This document shows, piece after piece, positions 16,210 through 24,774 of a stretch of 64,000 nucleotides of DNA. This stretch comes from Anabaena sp. WA102 (GTDB lineage: Bacteria; Cyanobacteriota; Cyanobacteriia; Cyanobacteriales; Nostocaceae): assembly GCF_001277295.1 (NCBI RefSeq), contig NZ_CP011456.1:1302001-1366000 (forward strand), given 5' to 3'. The position numbers and the translations under genes were made by a program. The notes beneath the pieces were generated by a model that saw only the letters and a list, made by a program, of their open reading frames with translations, made no database searches and was not told where the DNA came from. How positions within the stretch are numbered: the first letter of the stretch is position 1; each line of letters begins with the position of its first letter.

Positions 16210-17652
16210 GTGACTGTCAGAGTTCGCATAGCTCCGAGTCCTACCGGAAATCTACATATTGGTACAGCGAGAACGGCTGTATTTAATTATTTGTTTGCTC
16301 GTCACCATGATGGCAAGTTTATTTTAAGAATCGAAGATACTGATTTAGAGCGATCGCGTCCAGAATACACAGATAATATTCTGGATGGACTACGCTGGCT
16401 AGGATTGAATTGGGATGAAGGTCCATTTTTTCAATCTCAACGCCTACATCTTTACAAGGAAGCGGTGCAAAAATTACTAGACCAAGGATTAGCTTACCGC
16501 TGCTACACCACATCTGAGGAATTAGATGCTTTGAGAGAAGGGCAAAAAGCCAGAGGGGAAGCACCCCGCTATGATAACCGTCACCGTCACCTCACCCCAG
16601 AACAACGGGCTGAGTTTGAAGCTCAAGGGCGTTCTTCCGTGATTCGTTTCCAAATAGATGATAGCCGAGAAATTGTCTGGAATGATTTAGTCCGGGGGAA
16701 AATGAGTTGGCGGGGTAGCGATTTGGGTGGTGATATGGTGATTGCTCGCGCTGCTAGTGATGGTACTGGTCAACCACTATATAATTTTGTGGTGGTTGTG
16801 GATGACATTGATATGCAGATTACTCATGTCATTCGTGGTGAAGACCATATCGCCAATACTGCTAAACAGATTTTGTTGTATGAAGCTTTGGGGGCGAAGA
16901 TTCCCGAATTTGCTCATACACCTTTGATTTTGAATCAAGAAGGGCGCAAATTATCGAAGCGGGATGGAGTAACTTCCATTTGTGACTTTCAGGAAATGGG
17001 CTTTACTGCGGAAGGTTTAGTTAATTATATGACTTTGCTGGGCTGGTCGCCAGCGGATTCTACTCAAGAAATATTCGATTTAGAATCAGCAGCTAAGGAT
17101 TTTGGCTTTGAGCGGGTAAATAAAGCTGGTGCTAAATTTGACTGGGATAAGTTGGATTGGTTAAATAGCCAATATCTCCATAATATGCCAGTTGATAAGC
17201 TGACAGATTTAGTTATTCCCTTCTGGTCAAAAGCTGGGTTTCAATTTAATGGTGGGAGAGAACGGACTTGGTTAGAGCAGCTAGTGGGGTTAATTGCTGC
17301 TAGTTTGACTCGGTTGGTGGATGCTGTGGACATGACCAAGGTATTTTTTACTGAGGGGGTAGAATTGACTGAGGAAGGCAGTCAACAATTACAGCAAGCA
17401 GGGGTGAAGACTGTGCTACAAGTAATTATTGCAGCTTTAGAAAGTCAACCAGAGTTAACTGCTGATGTCGCCCAGGATATTATTAAGCAGGTTGTGAAAT
17501 CAGAAAAGGTGAAAAAAGGCTTAGTGATGCGATCGCTCAGAGCCGCATTAACTGGGGATGTACATGGACCAGATTTAATTCAGTCTTGGTTACTACTTAA
17601 TCAGATTGGTTTAGATAAATCCCGCTTAAATCAAGCAATTAGCAATAATTAA
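16210..17652 (+). CDS. gltX: Glutamyl-tRNA synthetase
   Basis: 480 residues, full length, GTG start at 16210 (TVRVRIAPSPTGNLHIGTAR). It charges tRNA-Glu in the cytoplasm; in cyanobacteria the product also feeds tetrapyrrole synthesis through glutamyl-tRNA reductase. Class I signatures are present: HIGT near residue 17 and KLSKRDG (KMSKS-type) near 245, plus the C-terminal anticodon-binding helical region. Cyanobacterial GluRS is usually non-discriminating (also charges tRNA-Gln, later amidated by GatCAB); that property cannot be read here. Ends with a free 130-bp gap before the secreted protein gene. Confidence 0.97.
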   Translation: MTVRVRIAPSPTGNLHIGTARTAVFNYLFARHHDGKFILRIEDTDLERSRPEYTDNILDGLRWLGLNWDEGPFFQSQRLHLYKEAVQKLLDQGLAYRCYTTSEELDALREGQKARGEAPRYDNRHRHLTPEQRAEFEAQGRSSVIRFQIDDSREIVWNDLVRGKMSWRGSDLGGDMVIARAASDGTGQPLYNFVVVVDDIDMQITHVIRGEDHIANTAKQILLYEALGAKIPEFAHTPLILNQEGRKLSKRDGVTSICDFQEMGFTAEGLVNYMTLLGWSPADSTQEIFDLESAAKDFGFERVNKAGAKFDWDKLDWLNSQYLHNMPVDKLTDLVIPFWSKAGFQFNGGRERTWLEQLVGLIAASLTRLVDAVDMTKVFFTEGVELTEEGSQQLQQAGVKTVLQVIIAALESQPELTADVAQDIIKQVVKSEKVKKGLVMRSLRAALTGDVHGPDLIQSWLLLNQIGLDKSRLNQAISNN

Positions 17653-17782
17653 TTTCCGGGTATTGGGTCAGAATTTTCTGGAATTTTAAATTCTCCCGGC
17701 GGTACTCAAGTCTTTTATCTAAAGGAACTTGAGACCGTAAATTCATGTCTTCAAAGGTATTTAGCACTCTTCTATAATTGCA

Positions 17783-18265
17783 ATGTCAAAAACAGCTTTT
17801 CCTACAGGAATCATAGTTGTACTCTGGGTTACAGCCGGATTTATTCCAGTGGCTCATGCTCAAACAGCCGCGCCGATTTTTGGAGATGTGACTATTCAAC
17901 ATCCATTTTCTCCAGACCCCTTGACAGTAAGGGGAATGAGTGGTGGTTCAGTACAAGGAAGCAAAATAGCAGGAAAAGCAGAAACACCACCAACTGGCCC
18001 TTGTCAAGGATTTATGGATGAAGTACCAGACCATACCTTGAAACTTACCAGTAAATTTGACTATCTGAAATTAGTAGTCGAAAGTCCGGCGGACACCACC
18101 ATGATTATTAAAGGACCTGGTGGAACTTGGTGCAATGATGACTTTAACGGTAAAAACCCCGGTATTGTTGGGGAATGGCTACCGGGTACTTATCAAATTT
18201 GGATTGGTTCTTACAAGGAAGATGAATCCCTACCTTATACATTGAAAATTACGGAAGGCAAGTAA
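17783..18265 (+). CDS. Exported conserved hypothetical protein
   Basis: 160 residues. Signal peptide MSKTAFPTGIIVVLWVTAGF with cleavage after AHA near residue 26. The mature part has a probable disulfide pair (Cys in GPCQGFMDE and in GGTWCNDDFNG) and a beta-rich core ending in TYQIWIGSYKED...YTLKITE, reminiscent of small pre-peptidase-C-like or PPC beta-sandwiches (weak resemblance). Similar proteins occur in many cyanobacteria; I do not know a function. Periplasmic or extracellular. It stands alone after gltX. Confidence 0.65.
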   Translation: MSKTAFPTGIIVVLWVTAGFIPVAHAQTAAPIFGDVTIQHPFSPDPLTVRGMSGGSVQGSKIAGKAETPPTGPCQGFMDEVPDHTLKLTSKFDYLKLVVESPADTTMIIKGPGGTWCNDDFNGKNPGIVGEWLPGTYQIWIGSYKEDESLPYTLKITEGK

Positions 18266-18966
18266 ATCATTAGACATCTTGTGAGAATTAAATGTGTGTG
18301 ACTTGAAACCCTTGTAGAGACGTGACTTGGGTAGGGATTCTCGGCTCTACAATATTTTTCGGAGATGTCTAAGTAGGTTGGCGTTAAAAATTGGTAATTT
18401 CAGTATCAGGTTTTCACAAACACATTGCCAAAATTGATGTTTCCAGTCTGTATCCCAGCATTATGCTTAAATATGGGGTTCGCTTCCGCAAGGATACGTA
18501 ACGAGTGGGGTTCAGTATTATTTGGAGTTAATCGCTAAAAAACGAAATGAGTTACTTTCGGTTATTGAACCTCAAGGTAATGTGGGAAAGCAGTTGAGTT
18601 TGTTGTGAGTGGGGGATTATACTAATCATGAGGGCGATCGCCTATGGGATTTGAGGGGGCGCACAGCCATGATATCATGCGTTTATGTCTTGCGTGTTAT
18701 GCTCAGTCCACCTTGTGACAAGAAAACCCGTTACACAAAAATTAACCGGAAAAATTAATTATGGCAGATAGAACCGAAATTCTTCCCCTTAAACTTTCTG
18801 ATGGCATTTGGTAAAAATTGTTGTTGATCCAAAAAATCAAGGTGTAATCAATCCGTACATAAGCTAACCAACCTAATCCAATCATGGAAGAAGGTTGAAC
18901 AGAGTGAAGAGGTTTTGGGCGATTTTACTTTTCTTCACACAGATTGGTTTTATTGTGTTCACCTAC
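18266..18966. other. 700-bp degenerate region
   Basis: No intact gene. It holds an expanded copy of the TA-flanked mobile element (18370-18969) whose two ends are about 500 bp apart. The interior contains short coding-like remnants (for example ADRTEILPLKLSDGIW near 18763) broken by stops, a HIP1 site and no identifiable promoter. Confidence 0.6.
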
Positions 18967-18969
18967 TTA
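18370..18969 (+). mobile_element. TA-flanked MITE family, copy 4, expanded to 600 bp
   Basis: Left end TAAGTAGGTTGGCGTTAAAA at 18370 and right end TTTTATTGTGTTCACCTACT then TA at 18969 match the two ends of the 115-bp elements, but about 480 bp of other sequence separates them. Either other DNA inserted into a small copy, or this is a longer relative from which the small ones derive. The right end overlaps and supplies the stop codon of the hicA remnant. Confidence 0.6.
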
Positions 18970-19146
18970 TTCGGCATTTAAGTTTTTAAGAATTTTCTGG
19001 GCTAAAAATTCCTTAATTTCTATATGTCTTGGTAAAGCCTCAATGACACCTGTTTGAGGATTAATCCATAAAGAATGAGAACCACCTTCTCGTTTTAGGT
19101 AACAACCTGCTTATCTTAACTTTTTTTCTAATTCTTTACGTTTCAT
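18967..19146 (-). pseudogene. hicA: HicA-type mRNA interferase, inactivated by a nonsense codon
   Basis: Reads MKRKELEKKLR, then TAA (19111-19113), then AGCYLKREGGSHSLWINPQT and on to LPRHIEIKEFL in the same frame. The second part has the catalytic GGSH His and the PRHxEI motif of HicA toxins. Known: HicA is a small double-stranded-RNA-binding-fold RNase neutralised by HicB. The single in-frame TAA at codon 12 should abolish the toxin unless there is read-through or internal initiation. The last codons run into the right end of the MITE at 18370-18969, whose TA/TIR provides the final stop, so the C-terminus may also be altered. Confidence 0.8.
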
Positions 19147-19362
19147 GGAATTAAATATAGTCTCTTCTATCGCATCTTCTGTGATTCCCCTGCGGATATC
19201 TGCCATAGGATCTTCAATAATCAATTGAATAGCAAGTTTCAAGTTTTCTTTCGCTTCCTCAATGGTTTCACCTTGACCATTAGCACCAGAAATTTCTGGA
19301 CAAATTGCCCAGTATCCTCCTTCCGTTGCTCTCTCAATGATGGCTGTTAACTCTGCTTTCAT
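19111..19362 (-). CDS. hicB: HicB-type antitoxin, running in frame into hicA
   Basis: 83 residues from the ATG at 19362 (MKAELTAIIERATEGGYWAI); an upstream extension is not part of the family. The core CPEISGANGQGETIEEAKENL is the RNase-H-like HicB fold. Normally the antitoxin stops at or just before the toxin start. Here there is no stop, and the frame continues into the hicA start (SMKRKELEKKLR) until the hicA nonsense codon. The antitoxin therefore carries an 11-residue tail taken from the toxin. Known: HicB binds HicA and represses its own operon; whether this copy still binds DNA is unknown. Confidence 0.75.
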   Translation of the reverse strand: MKAELTAIIERATEGGYWAICPEISGANGQGETIEEAKENLKLAIQLIIEDPMADIRRGITEDAIEETIFNSMKRKELEKKLR

Positions 19363-19829
19363 AACAATTTTCACAAGAAGTCTACTAGATTTTAAACGAT
19401 GATTAGTTACAAGATCAGCGATGACACTATCACCCAGCACGAAAAATCTCTCTAAAACTCTTACCTTCGCTTCTTCGTTTCTCCGTGGTTCATTTTCCGT
19501 AACCCCTCCGTTGTATTGAGCTTTGAAACATGAATAATATAAATGAATTTGGTGATCCTGTGCAGTCCGGCATAAAATTAGTATTAGGGATAGCAAAATA
19601 TAAATTAGCCCCAAATCCTTACTGTGTCAGATTTTGGGAATATTTAACTTTTAATTTTTAATTTTTAATTGGTATTAGTATGAGAATTAGGTTAAATTTA
19701 ATTAAGATTCTAGACAAACTTCATGAATCGGCCATAAGCAAACCGACGTTTTATGGCTCAAATTACAAAATGGATTTATGAACATCCGTTACAAAAGCAG
19801 TCATATTAGTATCTAGAGGCAAATTAAAG
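19363..19829. other. 467-bp gap between hicB and ftsH
   Basis: Divergent intergenic region. It contains a fragment of the common CTTCGTTTCTCCGTGG repeat near 19470 and AT-rich sequence (19640-19700). No further gene; the long open frame extending hicB upstream is not credible, because its translation lacks any conserved start. Confidence 0.55.
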
Positions 19830-21716
19830 ATGAAATTCTCTTGGAGAGTCGTAGCACTCTGGTCAGTGTTGGCTTTGGTAATCGGCTTTTTCTTCTGGCA
19901 AGGCGCTTTTGCAGGCGCTCCTGCGGAGACAGGTAAAAACGCTGCCAGTACCCGCATGACCTATGGGCGCTTTTTGGAATATTTGGATGCAGATCGTGTC
20001 ACCAATGTAGACCTATACGATGGTGGTAGAACAGCAATTATTGAAGCTAATGACCAAGACATCGAAAACCGCACCCAACGCTGGCGGGTAGATTTGCCAG
20101 TGAATGCCCCGGAATTAATCCAAAAGCTGCGGGAGAAGCAAGTTAGTTTTGATGCTCATCCGATGCGAAATGATGGGGCAATCTGGGGACTTTTGGGTAA
20201 TTTAGTTTTCCCAGTTTTATTGATTACTGGCTTGTTCTTTTTGTTCCGGCGCTCTAATAATCTTCCCGGTGGTCCTGGACAAGCGATGAATTTCGGTAAA
20301 TCCCGCGCTCGTTTCCAAATGGAAGCGAAAACAGGGGTGAAGTTTGACGATGTAGCGGGAATTGAAGAAGCGAAGGAAGAATTACAAGAAGTTGTTACTT
20401 TCCTCAAACAACCTGAGAAATTTACTGCTGTGGGCGCTCGCATTCCCAAGGGTGTACTATTGGTTGGACCTCCAGGAACTGGTAAAACTTTACTGGCAAA
20501 AGCGATCGCTGGTGAAGCTGGTGTACCTTTCTTCTCTATCTCCGGTTCGGAATTTGTGGAAATGTTTGTGGGTGTGGGTGCTTCCCGTGTCCGTGACTTG
20601 TTTAAAAAAGCCAAAGATAATGCTCCCTGTATCATCTTTATTGATGAAATTGACGCTGTGGGTCGTCAACGGGGTGCAGGTATTGGTGGTGGGAATGATG
20701 AACGGGAACAAACCCTCAACCAATTATTAACAGAAATGGATGGGTTTGAAGGCAATACTGGCATTATTATTATTGCTGCTACTAACCGTCCTGATGTCCT
20801 AGATGCTGCTTTGTTGCGTCCTGGTCGTTTTGATAGACAAGTAACTGTAGATGCACCAGACATTAAAGGTCGTTTGGAAGTATTACAAGTTCATGCTAGA
20901 AATAAGAAGTTAGACTCTAGCGTATCTTTAGAAGCGATCGCTCGGCGGACTCCTGGATTTACCGGTGCAGATTTAGCTAACCTCCTCAACGAAGCGGCGA
21001 TTCTCACAGCGAGAAGACGCAAAGAAGGCATCACTTTACTAGAAATTGATGATGCTGTTGATCGGGTAGTTGCTGGTATGGAAGGTACTCCCTTGATAGA
21101 CAGCAAGAGTAAGCGTCTGATTGCTTACCATGAAATCGGCCATGCTTTGGTCGGAACTTTACTCAAAGACCATGACCCCGTGCAAAAAGTGACTCTGATT
21201 CCCAGAGGACAAGCTCAGGGTTTAACTTGGTTTACACCTAATGAGGAACAAGGTCTAATTAGCCGTTCTCAGCTAAAAGCCAGAATTACCGGGGCTTTGG
21301 GTGGTCGGGCTGCTGAAGAGGTAGTTTTTGGATCAGCGGAAGTCACCACCGGTGCGGGTGGAGATCTACAGCAGTTGTCAGGAATGGCACGACAAATGGT
21401 AACTCGATTTGGGATGTCTGATTTAGGTCCTTTATCTTTGGAAAGCCAACAGGGTGAAGTGTTCCTCGGTCGTGACTGGACAACCCGTTCTGAGTATTCT
21501 GAAGCGATCGCTTGTCGCATTGATGGTCAAGTCAGAATGATTGTGGAAGAATGCTATACCAACGCTAAGAAGATCATGCGTGATCATCGTAGTCTCGCCG
21601 ACCGTTTGGTTGATTTGTTGATTGAGAAAGAAACCATTAATGGTGACGAACTTCGGCAAATTGTGGCTGAGTACGCGGAAGTCCCTGATAAGTCTCAGTT
21701 TGTTCCCATGCTGTAA
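19830..21716 (+). CDS. ftsH: ATP-dependent zinc metalloprotease FtsH
   Basis: 628 residues, full length. A membrane AAA+ protease that extracts and degrades membrane and soluble proteins, including damaged photosystem II subunits in cyanobacteria. Two membrane helices (about 7-27 and 118-139) flank a periplasmic loop. AAA domain: Walker A GPPGTGKT (213-220), Walker B CIIFIDEIDAVG and the second region of homology ATNRPDVLDAALLRPGRFD. Zinc site HEIGH (434-438, Ile where Ala or Val is more usual) with the third ligand in the following helices. Cyanobacteria carry four FtsH homologues forming hetero-hexamers; which one this is cannot be fixed here. Followed by a terminator hairpin. Confidence 0.97.
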   Translation: MKFSWRVVALWSVLALVIGFFFWQGAFAGAPAETGKNAASTRMTYGRFLEYLDADRVTNVDLYDGGRTAIIEANDQDIENRTQRWRVDLPVNAPELIQKLREKQVSFDAHPMRNDGAIWGLLGNLVFPVLLITGLFFLFRRSNNLPGGPGQAMNFGKSRARFQMEAKTGVKFDDVAGIEEAKEELQEVVTFLKQPEKFTAVGARIPKGVLLVGPPGTGKTLLAKAIAGEAGVPFFSISGSEFVEMFVGVGASRVRDLFKKAKDNAPCIIFIDEIDAVGRQRGAGIGGGNDEREQTLNQLLTEMDGFEGNTGIIIIAATNRPDVLDAALLRPGRFDRQVTVDAPDIKGRLEVLQVHARNKKLDSSVSLEAIARRTPGFTGADLANLLNEAAILTARRRKEGITLLEIDDAVDRVVAGMEGTPLIDSKSKRLIAYHEIGHALVGTLLKDHDPVQKVTLIPRGQAQGLTWFTPNEEQGLISRSQLKARITGALGGRAAEEVVFGSAEVTTGAGGDLQQLSGMARQMVTRFGMSDLGPLSLESQQGEVFLGRDWTTRSEYSEAIACRIDGQVRMIVEECYTNAKKIMRDHRSLADRLVDLLIEKETINGDELRQIVAEYAEVPDKSQFVPML

Positions 21717-21734
21717 GGTTTAATTTGGAATCAA

Positions 21735-21763
21735 ATCCCCGACTTCTTGAAGAAGTCGGGGAT
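21735..21763 (+). terminator. Terminator-like hairpin after ftsH (AGATCCCCGACTTCT family, copy 2)
   Basis: Stem ATCCCCGACTTCT with AGAAGTCGGGGAT and a TGA loop, 18 nt after the ftsH stop. Same stem as at 7695, 33911, 39247 and 44318. Confidence 0.75.
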
Positions 21764-21906
21764 CTTGTAGTTTTATAATTGGATAATTGCAAGATAGTTC
21801 TTCCTCGTCTACTGCATGATAACATTTCTAAAATTGTTTGTCAATACCATAAATCTCTTTTTTTCGTGTCAACTTAGGGATAGCTTATTTGTTTGGCTGC
21901 AACATT

Positions 21907-22232
21907 CCCGCCCGGAACTGAAGTTCCGGTCTCAAAGCTAAAGTGCGTTAAAACGCACTCTAGTTAACTCAAAATCAAAAATTATCCTATTTATGCCAAA
22001 GTAGTCGGTTTTAACCGAGTTTAGCTTTTAAACAGGGAATTTATTCCCTGGCTGAAGTCTAGTTAGCTTTCACACCCGCCCGGAACTGAAGTTCCGGTCT
22101 AATAGCTAAAGTGCGTTGAAACGCACTGTGATTAAATCAAAATCAAAAATTATCCTATTTATAGAATAAATACTGCCAAAATAGTCGGTTTCAACCGACT
22201 TGAGCTATTAGACAGGGAATTAATTCCCTGGC
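21907..22232. repeat. Two tandem copies of a multi-hairpin repeat (about 150 bp each)
   Basis: Copies at 21907-22052 and 22075-22232. Each has, in order, CCGGAACTgaAGTTCCGG, an AAGTGCGTTnaAACGCACT hairpin, a GTCGGTTtnAACCGAC hairpin and CAGGGAATTnATTCCCTG. In copy 2 the middle two hairpins are enclosed by an 11-bp helix GTCTAATAGCT (22097-22107) with AGCTATTAGAC (22203-22213), giving a cloverleaf-like fold. In copy 1 the corresponding strands are AAAGCTAAA and TTTAGCTTT, so pairing is kept with a swapped base pair. This indicates selection on secondary structure rather than sequence. Confidence 0.8.
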
Positions 22233-22310
22233 TTGAAGGTATTTGACACTGTTGAGCAATGCTAAACCTTTACAAATTCTTATCCAAACAGGTTAAATAT
22301 GTATATAATG

Positions 22311-22382
22311 CTAGGATGTGTTATTTATAAACACAACCGTGATCTTTCAGTTATAAATAATCTTTTTATGACACATCCTTAG
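22311..22382. repeat. Long-hairpin element of 72 bp
   Basis: Ends CTAGGATGTGTTA and TGACACATCCTTAG are inverted. Inside them TTATTTATAA (22321-22330) pairs with TTATAAATAA (22351-22360). It can fold into one long interrupted hairpin. No second copy in the window. Could be a MITE or a structured transcript. Confidence 0.6.
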
Positions 22383-22470
22383 AGTCACGTATGTGACATA
22401 TATGTAACTGAGACTTTAACAAAGTTTAGGGTTTTAAATCCCCCGTTGCCAAACTTAATTAAGTACGAAT

Positions 22471-22512
22471 CAAAAATTACCCCCCATTTATAAAAATAGA
22501 AGGGGGGTAATT
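22471..22512 (-). terminator. Probable intrinsic terminator of cobQ
   Basis: Stem AATTACCCCC (22475-22484) with GGGGGTAATT (22502-22511); on the minus strand the hairpin is followed by five U. About 50 nt downstream of the cobQ stop. Confidence 0.7.
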
Positions 22513-22563
22513 TAACTTTTTATTGATTTAACTCAAATTCGATGAAATGAAAAACATCTTAAT

Positions 22564-24036
22564 CTATATAAACGGTGTTAAGTCTAAATGCTCTTCAATT
22601 TGAGTAGCTAAAGAATCTAACATTTGCTCCCGCTGTTCTTTGTAGTTAGCTACACCTGTGGGTAAAGATTTCAAACCCCGTTGTTGCCGGAGACGATTTA
22701 CCCAAGCCCGTCGCCAAGGACCATTATCGAAAATTCCATGTAGATAAGTTCCCCAAACTGATTGACAACTATCTACTAACCCTAAATTAGCATCATCAAA
22801 TAGAGGCTGACAGGATTTTTGATCTGCTGGGTTTTCTATGCGCGAGCGCCCTTGGTGAATTTCAAACCCAGTCACAGGTAAACCCGCTTGGGGATAATTG
22901 GAGGTAACTTGACGCTGACGGGCAGTTTTTTGTCCAGTAATTACTGTTTTCATGGGTAATAAACTTAACCCTGGATATTTACCAACTTGCCCTTCCATGC
23001 CTTCTGGATCAGCTATAGATTGTCCCAACATTTGAAACCCGCCACAAATGCCTAAAACCGTGCCACCAGAAGCTGCATAGTTTTGAATTGCTTCCGCCAT
23101 ACCGCTTTTTTGCAAGGTAATTAAATCGGCAATGGTGGTTTTTGTTCCTGGGATAATTACTGCATCTGGATGTCCTAAACTTTGCTTAGGATGTAAATAT
23201 TTGACTGTGACTGATGGTTCTGATTCCAAGGGGTCAAAATCTGTGAAATTGGCAATTCTGGGTAAACGAATCACCGCAATATTTAGTTCAGAATTAGCTT
23301 TTGCGGGTTTGCGTTCTAGTAAATCTAGGGAGTCTTCCGCTGGGAAAACCTGTTCTAAATAGGGAATCACGCCGACAACAGGTATCCCTGTGCGTTCTTC
23401 TAACCATTTAATTCCGGGTTCGAGAATTGAGCGCTGTCCTCGAAATTTGTTAATGACAACTCCTTTAATTAAGGCGCGTTCGTCTGGATCTAATAGTTCT
23501 AATGTGCCAATAACATGAGCAAATGCTCCGCCTCTATCAATATCAACTACTAAAAGTGTGGGTGCATTCAAGTGTTTTGCCACCCGCATATTCGTGAGGT
23601 CTTTGTGTTTGAGATTAATTTCGGCGGGACTACCAGCACCTTCACAAACGAGGGCATCAAACTCTGTAGATAGGTATTGTAGACATTCTTTGATGGTTTG
23701 CCAACCAATCTCAAAATATTGTTCGTAATAATCTGTGGCGCTGACTTTACCTATGGCTTTACCTTTGAGGATAATTTGGGATGTCATATCCCCTTGAGGT
23801 TTTAGTAAAATTGGGTTCATTTCTACTAGGGGGGCTATTCCCGCTGCCCAAGCTTGCACTGCTTGAGCATAGCCTATTTCGCCACCACTGGCGGTAACAT
23901 AGGCGTTTAAAGCCATATTTTGACCTTTAAAGGGAGATACTCGCAACCCGCGCCGGGAAAGAATCCGACAAATAGCTGTGGTTATGAGTGATTTCCCTGC
24001 GTGGGATGTTGTTCCCACTACCATGATTGATTTCAT
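22564..24036 (-). CDS. cobQ: Cobyric acid synthase (adenosylcobyrinate a,c-diamide amidotransferase)
   Basis: 490 residues, usual length. It amidates four side chains of adenosylcobyrinic acid a,c-diamide with glutamine and ATP in B12 (or pseudocobalamin) synthesis, in the cytoplasm. N-terminal dethiobiotin-synthetase-like ATPase fold with the P-loop GTTSHAGKS and PFKGQNMALNAYVT; C-terminal type-1-like glutaminase with the nucleophile Cys in GICGGFQMLG and the catalytic His in TYLHGIFD. Single gene; I looked for a cobalamin riboswitch in the 185 bp upstream and saw none. Its product is the precursor used by CobD/CobU-type enzymes outside this window. Confidence 0.96.
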   Translation of the reverse strand: MKSIMVVGTTSHAGKSLITTAICRILSRRGLRVSPFKGQNMALNAYVTASGGEIGYAQAVQAWAAGIAPLVEMNPILLKPQGDMTSQIILKGKAIGKVSATDYYEQYFEIGWQTIKECLQYLSTEFDALVCEGAGSPAEINLKHKDLTNMRVAKHLNAPTLLVVDIDRGGAFAHVIGTLELLDPDERALIKGVVINKFRGQRSILEPGIKWLEERTGIPVVGVIPYLEQVFPAEDSLDLLERKPAKANSELNIAVIRLPRIANFTDFDPLESEPSVTVKYLHPKQSLGHPDAVIIPGTKTTIADLITLQKSGMAEAIQNYAASGGTVLGICGGFQMLGQSIADPEGMEGQVGKYPGLSLLPMKTVITGQKTARQRQVTSNYPQAGLPVTGFEIHQGRSRIENPADQKSCQPLFDDANLGLVDSCQSVWGTYLHGIFDNGPWRRAWVNRLRQQRGLKSLPTGVANYKEQREQMLDSLATQIEEHLDLTPFI

Positions 24037-24221
24037 TTTTAACTATATTTTAGTATGTTGAGATTCAGTAGTGCATCTGTAAATAAATTGTTATTTTTTT
24101 CTATGTTTCTTTCTTAGAGGAGGAAGGGTCAGGGCGGTTTTGTGACTATTAACATGAGAGACACATGAGGCAGAGCCTCAACATTGGCATTCCTAGCCGG
24201 AGACTAGGAACGAGGTGTATT

Positions 24222-24626
24222 TCAAAAGGGTAAACGTAACCAACGAGTCATAAAATCATTGTAGCGATCGCTCAGGGAAGGATTACGAAATTTCTGATCT
24301 TTTAACTTGACAATCAATTGATGACCCAAGGGAGTTAGGCGAAAACTGTCTGTAATGCCCTGTCCATCAACTTCTCGCCGCAATACTCCTACATCAATTA
24401 ACCAGGCTAAAGCATTTTCACAGGTCAATTCTGACAAGGGTTGCTTGGTGTAACTTTGCTGAGTTCCTTTCTCCATTGCTATAGCACCGAGTTGGATACT
24501 TTGGCTAGTCATGGCTATAAACAAATTGAGGTTGAAGGGCGAACAGATTAGCGATCGCTCCGCTCTTTCTAGGGCTTTGCTAGTATAAACTAAAGGTTTA
24601 AGGTTTGAGGAATCCACAGTAGGCAT
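24222..24626 (-). CDS. Conserved cyanobacterial protein (Npun_F0494-like)
   Basis: 134 residues, no signal or membrane segment. The layout suggests a winged-helix-like fold: ALAWLIDVGVLRREVDGQGI then SFRLTPLGHQLIVKL, a helix-wing pattern seen in small DNA-binding or regulatory proteins. The conserved C-terminus is YNDFMTRWLRLPF. From memory this matches a cyanobacteria-only family named after Nostoc punctiforme F0494, of unknown function. Single gene, divergent from the peroxiredoxin gene with 148 bp between. A short GGCAGAGCCTC/CTAGCCGGAGACTAGG repeat lies downstream (about 24170-24215). Confidence 0.7.
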   Translation of the reverse strand: MPTVDSSNLKPLVYTSKALERAERSLICSPFNLNLFIAMTSQSIQLGAIAMEKGTQQSYTKQPLSELTCENALAWLIDVGVLRREVDGQGITDSFRLTPLGHQLIVKLKDQKFRNPSLSDRYNDFMTRWLRLPF

Positions 24627-24774
24627 TTTTATTACTCTAAGTTGGGCTTTTTGTCAATGCTTTGAAAATAAATACCTCTTTGGCAGAATATTCGGTAAGC
24701 AAGTTATTTAAATATTGTAAATTATTGTAAAATTTTGATTGCATGAATATTTTTTAAACAGGATAAGGTGAATT

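Larger units (their letters stand above)
21764..22563. other. 800-bp gap between convergent ftsH and cobQ, filled with structured repeats
   Basis: No gene. Holds two tandem copies of a four-hairpin unit (21907-22232), a separate long-hairpin element (22311-22382) and the cobQ terminator (22471-22512). Because both neighbours end here, the structure is not needed for their promoters. Confidence 0.7.

Noticed and set aside
19363..19614. Long 5' extension of hicB
   Set aside because: The family starts at MKAELTAIIE; the extension contains repeat sequence and no conserved residues.
21907..22232. CRISPR or tRNA-like genes
   Set aside because: Two copies of a multi-hairpin unit, not regularly spaced short repeats, and no anticodon or T-arm signature.
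24037..24221. Cobalamin riboswitch upstream of cobQ
   Set aside because: Looked for a B12-box-like conserved stretch on the minus strand and found none; the region holds only short palindromes.
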